Positions 1-6,834 of a stretch of 25,851 nt of DNA are shown here, one piece after another. The number at the start of each line of letters is the position of its first letter. The stretch's first letter is position 1. Both the position numbers and the translations under genes were made by a program. The stretch comes from Dethiobacter sp. Its GTDB lineage: Bacteria; Bacillota; Dethiobacteria; DTU022. The stretch lies in assembly GCA_018333405.1 (NCBI GenBank), contig JAGXSR010000158.1:1-25851 (forward strand), written 5' to 3'. The notes beneath the pieces were generated by a model. The model made no database searches. It worked only from the letters and a program-made list of their open reading frames with translations, and was not told the DNA's origin.

Positions 1-96
1 CGGAAGGAAGCTGCCTCTATTGCAGGGATTATCTCGGAGAAGGGAAGGGCCAGGATAAAGGATTTACGGCGAATGATCCGGAATATATATAAATAA
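1..96 (+). CDS. C-terminal fragment of an unidentified protein
   Basis: A reading frame is open from the left edge of the window and ends at a TAA at 94-96, leaving 31 codons. The visible peptide is rich in Lys and Arg and ends in RMIRNIYK. No motif is recognisable in so short a piece, and I cannot say which family it belongs to. It could be the end of a real gene running in from the left or a chance open frame. The 89 bases that follow are AT-rich and show no convincing terminator or promoter. Confidence 0.4.
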   Translation, partial: RKEAASIAGIISEKGRARIKDLRRMIRNIYK

Positions 97-185
97 TAGA
101 AATAATGCGCGGGTAACAGGTGTAAAAAAACGACAGATAGGGAATATAAATAATTTAGCCTGCCCGAGAAAAGAGACTACTGGAT

Positions 186-830
186 ATGGATGCAAAGCGT
201 GTTGCACTGATCAATGAAGTTGCGAACACTGTGACCCACGGAATCGGCACAGCGCTTTCCATAGCGGCTTTGGTGCTGTTGGTTGTGTTTGCCGTCATTT
301 ACGGAGACGTATGGCATGTGGTCAGTTTCAGTATTTTTGGCTCCAGCCTGGTTCTGCTTTATCTGGCTTCAACATTATATCATGGGTTCCGGAATCCAAG
401 AGTTAAGAAGATATTTAAAATCATCGATCATTCGGCCATTTATCTTCTGATCGCAGGCACCTATACTCCGTTTACCCTGGTCACTCTGCGCGGAGATCAA
501 GGTTGGGTATTATTTGGAGTCATTTGGGGGTTGGCGGTGGCTGGAATACTGTATAAGGCATTTTATATTAACCGGCATGTAGTTATATCAACCTTGTTTT
601 ATCTGGCTATGGGCTGGCTGATTGTATTCTCTATACGTGATTTATTCGAAAACATGCCTTTAAATGGGATCATTCTTCTTGTAAGTGGCGGCCTCTCTTA
701 TACCTTGGGTATGATATTCTATGCCGGCAAAGATAGATTGTTCTTTCATGCTGTGTGGCATCTTTTTGTGCTGGGTGGCAGCATATTCCATTTTTTCTCA
801 ATATTATTCTATGTTCTCCCGTTAAGGTAA
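186..830 (+). CDS. hemolysin III / PAQR-family integral membrane protein
   Basis: This 214-residue protein is almost entirely hydrophobic, with about seven predicted membrane segments, as expected for the hemolysin III (YqfA/TrhA) branch of the PAQR family. The family signature residues are visible: Glu11 and His18 in the first segment, Ser62 with His66 in STLYH, Asp81-His82 in IIDHS, and the C-terminal pair His188/His192 in HAVWH followed by His202. In PAQR proteins these Ser/His/Asp residues form a metal site near the membrane face. Bacterial members have been linked to membrane homeostasis; the hemolysin name is historical. The length is normal for the family. The ATG at 186 has only a weak purine-rich stretch upstream. 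Family assignment is firm; the physiological role is not deducible here. Confidence 0.9.
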   Translation: MDAKRVALINEVANTVTHGIGTALSIAALVLLVVFAVIYGDVWHVVSFSIFGSSLVLLYLASTLYHGFRNPRVKKIFKIIDHSAIYLLIAGTYTPFTLVTLRGDQGWVLFGVIWGLAVAGILYKAFYINRHVVISTLFYLAMGWLIVFSIRDLFENMPLNGIILLVSGGLSYTLGMIFYAGKDRLFFHAVWHLFVLGGSIFHFFSILFYVLPLR

Positions 831-895
831 GGCGCCTGACGCCATAAACAGTGTTACCATGTGGCCTAGTAGGAATTTCTCAACTGATTGTCGAA

Positions 896-1933
896 ATGGA
901 TAACATGGATAAACACAAATCTCACATTAGAAAATGCATCCGGAAATTGATTATAATTTTTATCGCCGGAGTGTTTTCGCTTGCCGGGTGTTTTCCTCCG
1001 GGGGAAGACAGAGGCGTTGGCGACAGAGAGGATAGAGAAAACAATGATCTCATTGATGGCCAAATGGAGCTTACGCTTTTTTTCCCAAATATGTCTTATA
1101 ACCCGGAAGATCGGAGCAGCGAGGCGGTAATACCGATCAGGAGACTTGTGCAGAAGACCGAAGCGCCGGCCAGAGCCACCGTGACGGAACTTCTGCGGGG
1201 ACCGTCATTTATGGAGTCAAGCAGCTACGGTGTGGGCCCGATTGTGGCGGCGAATGTTAACCTGATTGATATATATATAAAAAACGGAATCTGTGTTGTC
1301 CAGCTGGATTATCATGGTTTGCTGTTCAGCGGGTTGCCTGTGCCGCAAGAGCAGGCGGAGAAGTTTTTCGTGCAATCGTTGGTCTATTCTCTTGGATCGC
1401 TGCCTTCCGTTTCCGCAGTATGGATATTCCACCGGGAACGCCCCTGGCAAGGTGAATTCTGGCAGTACTACGGCCCGGTTAACTTTCCAAACAGAATTTT
1501 GGAATATACCTTATATTACAGCAGCTATATATTGCCCGATATAAATGGCTATGCCAAGGAATCGTCCCTGATTTCAGAGGAGATCGTTTTGGAACAGCGA
1601 CATCCTTTCATAAGCTATACCGGAGGGCTGGAAGGCCCCTTTTTTGCCATAATTGATAAGCTTGCAGCCGGATCCGGCCCTGGTTATGACCCGGTTTTAC
1701 CCGAAGGTACACATGCAGTACAGTTTGAGCTGCATGACGGAGTATTAACTATTCATCTGGCCGGCCGGCAGCCGGCCGGCTACCCGGCTGCCCAATCAGC
1801 GATTCGCTCTTTGGTTTATACTTTTACCGAATTGCCTGAAATAGAACGGGTCATAGCTACACTCAACGGGGAACCCTTCAGTGACGGGAATGACGTATGG
1901 ATTCTCCCCCTGAGCCGCAATGAGATGCAATAA
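896..1933 (+). CDS. GerM-like spore germination/sporulation lipoprotein (two GerMN domains)
   Basis: From the ATG at 896 the product is 345 residues. A basic N-terminus is followed by a hydrophobic stretch and a lipobox, LAGC at residues 29-32, so it should be lipidated on Cys32 and anchored outside the cytoplasmic membrane. About residues 55-185 resemble a GerMN domain (leading strand LTLFFPN, then VVQLDYHG and an LVYSLGSLPSVSAVWIF segment). A second, shorter copy lies near residues 225-340 (LTIHLAG, then IRSLVYTFTELPEIERV). Two GerMN domains behind a lipobox is the layout of Bacillus GerM, which acts in sporulation and germination. The start is uncertain: GTG 851 would precede the signal peptide with an unlikely extension, and ATG 905 is also possible; none has a good Shine-Dalgarno. 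It converges with the lactate dehydrogenase gene. Confidence 0.8.
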   Translation: MDNMDKHKSHIRKCIRKLIIIFIAGVFSLAGCFPPGEDRGVGDREDRENNDLIDGQMELTLFFPNMSYNPEDRSSEAVIPIRRLVQKTEAPARATVTELLRGPSFMESSSYGVGPIVAANVNLIDIYIKNGICVVQLDYHGLLFSGLPVPQEQAEKFFVQSLVYSLGSLPSVSAVWIFHRERPWQGEFWQYYGPVNFPNRILEYTLYYSSYILPDINGYAKESSLISEEIVLEQRHPFISYTGGLEGPFFAIIDKLAAGSGPGYDPVLPEGTHAVQFELHDGVLTIHLAGRQPAGYPAAQSAIRSLVYTFTELPEIERVIATLNGEPFSDGNDVWILPLSRNEMQ

Positions 1934-2008
1934 ATATAAATTATCCCTGCCTGGCGTGCCTGACGGCCACGGTGCGATATCCTGTTTTGAGTGCCGGGAC
2001 AGGGTCAG

Positions 2009-2968
2009 CTACACCAGCACCGGGACAGGGCCTGCTTCTTTGCATATTTGATTCTGTGCCTGTTTCAGTATTGCCGCGCAGCGGATTAAGGCTTCTTTTT
2101 CAGGGTCGGCCAGATCCGGGTAGAGAATATCTTTTATCCCGTTACGGTTGATCACAGCCGGCAGGCTGAAGCAGACATTGCTGATCTCACTGTATTGATG
2201 AACCAGAGAGGATATGGTCAGAATCGAGTTTTCATTTCCGAAGATGCTTTGCACAATCTGCTTTACCGCCAGAGATATTGCATAATATGTAGCGCCTTTC
2301 CGGGTGATGATTTGTTCTGCGGCGTTACGCACCTTCTGCCCGATCTCTTCCTGCGCGGAACATCCTTTGCCGCAAAAGAGGCAGAACTGATCCAATTTAA
2401 TTCCGGCTACTTGCGTGGCGCTCCAGACAACAACGGCGCCGTCTCCGTGTTCGCCGATCACATATCCGTGAATATTGCGTGGGTTAATCCGGCAATGGAG
2501 GCTGATTTGATTTCTGAAACGGGCAGTATCCAGTACCGTTCCGGAACCGAACACTTTATCCGAAGGAAGCCCGGAGAGCTTTACTGACAGGTAGGTCAGC
2601 GGATCTACCGGGTTGGTGACAACGAGCACCAATAGTTGATCGTTATATTCTAAAATGGATGGGATAATCCGGCGGTAGAGCGCGGCATTTTGATGGAGCA
2701 GATCCAGGCGGGTTTGGCCGGGCTTTTGGTTTACGCCAGCGGTGATAATGGCGATATTTGCCTCACGGCAAAGGCTGTATCCGCCGGCGCGAACGTTTAC
2801 CGGACGTAAAAATGATAAACCGTCCCGGATATCCAGAACTTCTCCTTCAGCCTTGGCCATATTAATATCGATCAGTGACAACTCCTCGACCGTGCCGGCA
2901 GAGGCCAAGGTATAAGCAAGAGTAGATCCTACGTTACCTGCTCCGATAATTGCAATATTTCTGATCAT
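2009..2968 (-). CDS. ldh: L-lactate dehydrogenase
   Basis: This NAD-dependent 2-hydroxyacid dehydrogenase of the LDH/MDH family (319 residues) would interconvert pyruvate and L-lactate in the cytoplasm. The NAD fold starts with GAGNVG at residues 9-14, with Asp34 as the usual NAD-selective acid. The mobile loop reads NQKPGQTR; Gln81 is the substrate-specificity position and favours lactate over malate, which would normally have Arg there, and Arg87 is the catalytic loop arginine. Asp147 and Arg150 (LDTARFR) and His174 (GEHGD) complete the active site. A strong Shine-Dalgarno (GGGAGGTG on the minus strand) precedes the ATG at 2968. The 94-base gap after thiI shows no clear terminator, so expression could be linked to or independent of thiI. 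A short duplication lies just beyond the stop codon. Confidence 0.93.
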   Translation of the reverse strand: MIRNIAIIGAGNVGSTLAYTLASAGTVEELSLIDINMAKAEGEVLDIRDGLSFLRPVNVRAGGYSLCREANIAIITAGVNQKPGQTRLDLLHQNAALYRRIIPSILEYNDQLLVLVVTNPVDPLTYLSVKLSGLPSDKVFGSGTVLDTARFRNQISLHCRINPRNIHGYVIGEHGDGAVVVWSATQVAGIKLDQFCLFCGKGCSAQEEIGQKVRNAAEQIITRKGATYYAISLAVKQIVQSIFGNENSILTISSLVHQYSEISNVCFSLPAVINRNGIKDILYPDLADPEKEALIRCAAILKQAQNQICKEAGPVPVLV

Positions 2969-3062
2969 ATAATATACACCTCCCGTCAGTTTCTATATTA
3001 GGATAACCTGGCTTGGAGGAATATATTTAACAAGTTATGCAGAGAAAAGGCGTATCATGCTT

Positions 3063-4226
3063 TCATCCTTCAATCATTCGGGTTTCCAGGCTGTCCATAG
3101 ATTCATCCAGGAGCCTGTCAATATCCAGAGCGGTTTCTGCATCGTTTACCCGGGATAATGTCGGGCGAGTAACTGGATGGCGGGGGACAAACAGTGTGCA
3201 GCAATCTTCATAGGGTCTGATCGATACCGGGTAAGTCTCTATAGCTTGCGCCAGATCAATGATTTCGCGTTTATCCATAGCCAGAAGCGGTCTTAAAATC
3301 AACATACGGGTAACAGCGCTGATTACTTCCATACTTTCCAGGGTCTGGCTGGCTACCTGGCCCAGACTTTCACCAGTAACCAAAGCTTTAATGCCGCTTC
3401 GACGGCACAATTTGTCTGAAAGGCGGATCATCATTCTGCGCAATAGAATGATGCCTAGTTCTTCCGGGCAATTTGTCCGAATAGCTTTTTGAATCGAGGC
3501 AAGGCTGATCATATGCAGCGGCATGGGACCCCCGAATCGATTAATAGTCCGGCATAAATCGATCGCTTTTTCCTGAGAACGTATGCTGGTAAACGGATAA
3601 CTGTGAAAGTGCAGCGCACCAATGGATAACCCCCGTTTCATGGCCATCCATCCGGCAACGGGACTGTCGATCCCGCCGGAGAGCAGAAGCAAGGCTTGGC
3701 CGGATACACCAACCGGCAGTCCGCCAGGTCCGTTCACGTTTTTGTGATACAGAAAGGCTTCTTGTGCGCCAATCTCGATAAAAATGGTGAATGCGGGCTT
3801 GTGCAGATCCACTTTTAGCCCGGGATTTTGTTCAAGGAGATAAGCTCCGACATCGCGGCTTATTTCCGGAGAGCTTAAGGGGAAGTTTTTGTTGGGCCGG
3901 CGTGTTATTACTTTAAAAGTATTCAATCCCCCGGCGATCTGTGTGGCCAGCGCAACTGCCGCGGTTTTTATTGCTTCCATATCCAAAGTGGCCGGTGTAA
4001 CCAGGCTTAAAGAGACTACGCCGAAAACCTTGCTTAAATGATCCAGCGCTGTTGCCTGGAGATCTTCCGGTGCGGAAGCGATAAAGCGGCCTTGGGTGCG
4101 GTTAATGATCACCGGCAGGCCTTTAACGGCTCGCTTCAGATTTTGCAGCAACGCGTTTTCAAAGAAGCGTCTGTTTTTTCCTTTCAGGGCGATTTCACCG
4201 TAGCGAATCATGATTCTTGCAGGCAA
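3063..4226 (-). CDS. thiI: tRNA sulfurtransferase ThiI (4-thiouridine synthase)
   Basis: ThiI adenylates U8 of tRNA and transfers sulfur from a cysteine desulfurase persulfide to give 4-thiouridine; some homologues also serve thiamine thiazole synthesis. The 387-residue protein has an N-terminal ferredoxin-like region (MIRYGEIALKGKNR), a THUMP domain at about 60-165, and the PP-loop ATP-pyrophosphatase motif SGGIDSP at 183-189. GESLGQVASQT (285-295) and YEDCCTLF (339-346) are further family blocks. There is no C-terminal rhodanese domain, as in Bacillus and many Clostridia. The start is a TTG at 4226, chosen because GGAGGTGA lies six bases upstream; ATG 4211 would be too far. It follows the cysteine desulfurase stop by 17 bases, so the two are almost certainly co-transcribed and functionally paired. 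Confidence 0.95.
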   Translation of the reverse strand: MPARIMIRYGEIALKGKNRRFFENALLQNLKRAVKGLPVIINRTQGRFIASAPEDLQATALDHLSKVFGVVSLSLVTPATLDMEAIKTAAVALATQIAGGLNTFKVITRRPNKNFPLSSPEISRDVGAYLLEQNPGLKVDLHKPAFTIFIEIGAQEAFLYHKNVNGPGGLPVGVSGQALLLLSGGIDSPVAGWMAMKRGLSIGALHFHSYPFTSIRSQEKAIDLCRTINRFGGPMPLHMISLASIQKAIRTNCPEELGIILLRRMMIRLSDKLCRRSGIKALVTGESLGQVASQTLESMEVISAVTRMLILRPLLAMDKREIIDLAQAIETYPVSIRPYEDCCTLFVPRHPVTRPTLSRVNDAETALDIDRLLDESMDSLETRMIEG

Positions 4227-4243
4227 GATTTTTCACCTCCAGT

Positions 4244-5398
4244 TTAAACCGGCGATTGACGCAGCTCTTTCACCGCCGTCACGGTCCGTGTAATAACCGT
4301 TTGTATCTCCTCGAAAGTATTGAAGCCGGAAAAACTGAAGCGTAGCGATGAGGCGGCGTCTTCTGTGCTTGCGCCGATTCCCTGAAGCACATAGCTGGGC
4401 TTGGGATGCCTGGAATGACATGCTGAACCGGCTGAAGTATAAATACCATGCTGTTCGAGCACTCTTAGCAATACTTCCCCCTTTACGCCGGGAAAACGTA
4501 AATTTAGCAGATGAGGCGCGCTTAGCTTTGGAGGCGGCCCATTTACACCTACTTCCAGCCCGGCTCCCCGCAGACCCTTAAGCAACATCTCTTTTAGATC
4601 GTACATCAAGTTCTTACCGGTATGCATTTTTTCCATGGCCAGCCGCGCCGCCATGCCGAATCCGGCGATGCCGGTTACGTTTTCCGTTCCCGGCCGGAGC
4701 CCTTTTTCCTGGTCGCCGCCTTCAAACAAGGGGTGCAACAAGGCTTTTCTTCGCATCATTAGCGCCCCGGTTCCTTTAGGCCCGTGAATCTTATGGGCGC
4801 TGCAGCTGAAGAGGTCTGCCTGCCAGCGGTCAGGAGCGAGGGGCACTTTGGCCAGCGACTGCACACCGTCCACATGAAACAATGTGCCCGGGTTTCGGTC
4901 TTTAATGATTGAGCCGATAATTTCCAGAGGTTGAACGGTTCCGATTTCATTATTTACATGGATGATGCTGACCAGAATAGTATTACCAGTCAGCATTTGT
5001 TTCAGCCGCTCAAGGTTTACATACCCTTCACCATCTACCGGAAGGTAGTCCACTATAAATCCTTCTTGTTCCAGTTTGCGGCAGCAATTGAGAACCGAAG
5101 GGTGCTCGATCACCGTGGTGATAATATGGTTGCCGCGGCGCCGGTTGCGGTACGCCGCGCCCTTGATAGCCAGGTTATTGGCTTCCGTACCGCCGGATGT
5201 AAAAATAATTTCATCGCTGCGGCATCCTAAGGCTAGCGAGACAGAACTCCGGGCCTCCTGCAGTAGTTTTTCCGCTTCCAGCCCCAGCGCATGCGCAGAC
5301 GATGGATTGCCGTATGCCGTATGCTGCACCCACCCCATAAACTGAATTACCTCACCCAAAGGGCGGGTTGTGGCGCTGTTATCCAGATAAATTTCCAT
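4244..5398 (-). CDS. cysteine desulfurase (NifS/IscS family)
   Basis: This PLP-dependent enzyme releases sulfur from L-cysteine as an enzyme persulfide. The 384 residues match the family throughout: His99 (VIEHPSV), Asp177 (HVDGVQ) and the Schiff-base Lys203 (SAHKIHGPKGTG) hold PLP, and the persulfide cysteine is Cys327 in the loop SAGSACHS. The short loop between Cys327 and the following helix resembles the IscS/NifS class rather than SufS. Placement directly before thiI mirrors the Bacillus nifZ-thiI pair, so tRNA thiolation is the most likely role. The nearby Nfu-type gene and nadA suggest it may also feed Fe-S assembly, as Bacillus NifS does for NadA. The ATG at 5398 has a GAGG Shine-Dalgarno. 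I leave the symbol blank because nifS, nifZ and iscS cannot be separated from sequence alone. Confidence 0.95.
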   Translation of the reverse strand: MEIYLDNSATTRPLGEVIQFMGWVQHTAYGNPSSAHALGLEAEKLLQEARSSVSLALGCRSDEIIFTSGGTEANNLAIKGAAYRNRRRGNHIITTVIEHPSVLNCCRKLEQEGFIVDYLPVDGEGYVNLERLKQMLTGNTILVSIIHVNNEIGTVQPLEIIGSIIKDRNPGTLFHVDGVQSLAKVPLAPDRWQADLFSCSAHKIHGPKGTGALMMRRKALLHPLFEGGDQEKGLRPGTENVTGIAGFGMAARLAMEKMHTGKNLMYDLKEMLLKGLRGAGLEVGVNGPPPKLSAPHLLNLRFPGVKGEVLLRVLEQHGIYTSAGSACHSRHPKPSYVLQGIGASTEDAASSLRFSFSGFNTFEEIQTVITRTVTAVKELRQSPV

Positions 5399-5421
5399 AT
5401 CTACTCAGCCCTCTGCAGATA

Positions 5422-5439
5422 GTCAACTGTATAATAACA
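5422..5439 (-). promoter_or_regulatory. candidate extended -10 promoter and operator half-site for the cysteine desulfurase-thiI operon
   Basis: On the minus strand TGTTATTAT (5439-5431) reads as an extended -10 element with a five-of-six match to TATAAT. Directly downstream, around the expected start of transcription, lies CAGTTGAC (plus-strand GTCAACTG, 5422-5429). The same eight bases form both arms of the perfect palindrome over the nadA -35 box. The -35 region here is poor. The promoter is a sequence-based call and the operator role is an inference. Confidence 0.45.
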
Positions 5440-5470
5440 TAAACCGCTCTTGCCTTGCAGCCGGTACAAA

Positions 5471-5496
5471 TAAAAAAACCCGGGTTGCCCCGGGTT
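5471..5496 (-). terminator. intrinsic terminator of the Nfu-type gene
   Basis: AACCCGGG (5477-5484) and CCCGGGTT (5489-5496) form a perfect eight-base-pair stem with a four-base loop. Read on the minus strand the stem is followed by TTTTTTTA (5478-5471). It begins 17 bases after the stop of the Nfu-type gene and ends ahead of the cysteine desulfurase promoter, so the two minus-strand genes are separate transcription units. Confidence 0.9.
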
Positions 5497-5512
5497 GGAT
5501 TCAGGCGCATAT

Positions 5513-5734
5513 TTATATGGATACAACTTCTTTGATACCAGGGACTTCCTGTTTCAACACCCGTTCAACACCTTGCTTTAAGGTAATGGCGGACATAGGG
5601 CAGCCGCTGCAGGCTCCGGTCAGCTTAACCTTGACTACGCCGTCGTCGCTTACATCAACTAATTCTATATTCCCTCCGTCGCGCTCAAGTGCCGGTCGAA
5701 TTTTATGCAGGGCTTGTTCAACCTGAACTTTCAT
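5513..5734 (-). CDS. NifU C-terminal-domain (Nfu) Fe-S scaffold protein
   Basis: This 73-residue protein consists of a single Nfu domain (the C-terminal part of NifU), which carries or transfers an Fe-S cluster to target apoproteins. It opens with the family pattern of a helix followed by LERDGGNIELV, and contains the cluster-binding CxxC motif in GACSGCPMS. The ATG at 5734 is chosen because GGAGGAGG lies just upstream and the family starts here; the frame stays open to 5929, but that extension lacks similarity and would run over the nadA promoter. It has its own extended -10 promoter and terminator, and is divergent from nadA, whose product needs a 4Fe-4S cluster. A role in maturing NadA is plausible but inferred only from position. 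Confidence 0.92.
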   Translation of the reverse strand: MKVQVEQALHKIRPALERDGGNIELVDVSDDGVVKVKLTGACSGCPMSAITLKQGVERVLKQEVPGIKEVVSI

Positions 5735-5777
5735 TGAGATTCCTCCTCCATAATAATGGGTTGTTGCTGGCCTGTTC

Positions 5778-5786
5778 ATTATAACA
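5778..5786 (-). promoter_or_regulatory. extended -10 promoter of the Nfu-type gene
   Basis: On the minus strand TGTTATAAT (5786-5778) is a perfect extended -10 element (TGn-TATAAT). The -35 region is weak, as is common for extended -10 promoters. The predicted start lies about 30 bases before the GGAGGAGG ribosome-binding site. Confidence 0.7.
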
Positions 5787-5836
5787 TACTTAGCTTCCGG
5801 GAGTAAGGGTACGCGAGCGAGTGTTTTTTTCAGCCG

Positions 5837-5871
5837 CAGTTGACAACGGTCAACTGTTTCCGTCATAATAT
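5837..5871 (+). promoter_or_regulatory. nadABC promoter with a perfect palindromic operator over the -35 box
   Basis: TTGACA (5840-5845) is a consensus -35. CATAAT (5864-5869) is 18 bases downstream and TAATAT (5866-5871) overlaps it as an alternative -10. The -35 is embedded in a perfect inverted repeat, CAGTTGAC (5837-5844), AACG, GTCAACTG (5849-5856). A repressor bound there would block polymerase. NAD genes in Firmicutes are often controlled by NiaR/YrxA or similar repressors, but I cannot confirm which protein recognises this site. Confidence 0.65.
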
Positions 5872-5908
5872 GACTACACCTAGCCAGAGATAAGGAGTTT
5901 ATCACGAT

Positions 5909-6823
5909 ATGCCTTCGGAGGCTTTGCAAGATAAAATTGCCCGGTTGAAGCAGAAGCGCAAAGCTGTAATCCTAGCTCACAATTATCAATTGGACGAAAT
6001 TCAGGATTGTGCAGATTATACCGGTGATTCTTTTGAGCTGAGTCAAATCGCCGCCAGATCTGATGCGGAGGTAATTGTCTTTTGCGGTGTCCATTTTATG
6101 GCGGAAAGCGCCGCCATGCTGGCGCCGGAGAAGACAGTTCTTCTGCCTGAACTGGCAGCCGGTTGCCCTTTGGCGGATATGGTTTCTCCGGAAGCGTTGC
6201 GCGAGTTTAAACAAAAACACCCCGACGCGGCTGTAGCCGCCTATATCAATTCTTCCGCTGCGGTTAAAGCGGAAAGTGATATCTGTGTGACCTCAGCCAA
6301 CGTGGTCCGGGTGATCAACTCCCTGAAGCAAGACCGGGTTATCTTTATTCCAGATCGCAACCTGGCCCACTTTGTGTCACAACGCACAGAAAAAGAGATC
6401 ATACCCTGGAACGGTTACTGTATTACCCATCACCGTGTTTACCCGGACGATATTAAACGGGCTCGCCGGGCGCACCCTCAGGCTGCTGTAATTGTTCATC
6501 CGGAGTGCCGGCCTGAAGTTGTGGAGCTGGCTGACGAAGCGCTGGGTACCGGCGGTATGATCCGCTACGCGCGTGAAACAGAACATGACGAGATAATTAT
6601 CGGAACGGAAATGGGGATGATCTACCGCCTGCGCAAAGAGCACCCTGCTAAGAAATTTTATCTTCTATCCGCGGGGCTTATCTGCCCCAACATGAAATAT
6701 ACGACTTTGGAAAAAGTGGCTTGGTCATTGGAAAATATGGCAAACAAGATCACTGTTGTCCCTGAGATTGCCGAAAAAGCCGCCCGGACTCTCCAGCGCA
6801 TGTTGGATATTCCCTCGAACTAA
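5909..6823 (+). CDS. nadA: quinolinate synthase A
   Basis: NadA condenses iminoaspartate with dihydroxyacetone phosphate to quinolinate, the second step of de novo NAD synthesis, using a 4Fe-4S cluster. The 304-residue length matches the compact form of the enzyme. The three cluster ligands are visible at Cys86 (AAGCPLAD), Cys171 (WNGYCITHH) and Cys259 (GLICPNMK), with correct spacing. Other family blocks include ILAHNYQ (21-27), VVFCGVHFMAE-type sequence near 57-66, and HPEC (197-200). The ATG at 5909 follows AAGGAG at a slightly long spacing of 11 bases. It is the first gene of nadA-nadB-nadC, with nadB starting 11 bases after its stop. The promoter palindrome suggests repression when NAD precursors are plentiful. 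Confidence 0.97.
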   Translation: MPSEALQDKIARLKQKRKAVILAHNYQLDEIQDCADYTGDSFELSQIAARSDAEVIVFCGVHFMAESAAMLAPEKTVLLPELAAGCPLADMVSPEALREFKQKHPDAAVAAYINSSAAVKAESDICVTSANVVRVINSLKQDRVIFIPDRNLAHFVSQRTEKEIIPWNGYCITHHRVYPDDIKRARRAHPQAAVIVHPECRPEVVELADEALGTGGMIRYARETEHDEIIIGTEMGMIYRLRKEHPAKKFYLLSAGLICPNMKYTTLEKVAWSLENMANKITVVPEIAEKAARTLQRMLDIPSN

Positions 6824-6834
6824 AGGAGGCAGCA

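Noticed and set aside
2009..2968. Malate dehydrogenase instead of lactate dehydrogenase
   Set aside because: The specificity-loop residue is Gln81 (NQKPGQTR), as in lactate dehydrogenases; malate dehydrogenases have Arg at that position.
5735..5929. An N-terminal extension of the Nfu-type protein up to 5929
   Set aside because: The extension lacks family similarity, would cover the nadA promoter and skips the strong GGAGGAGG site before ATG 5734.
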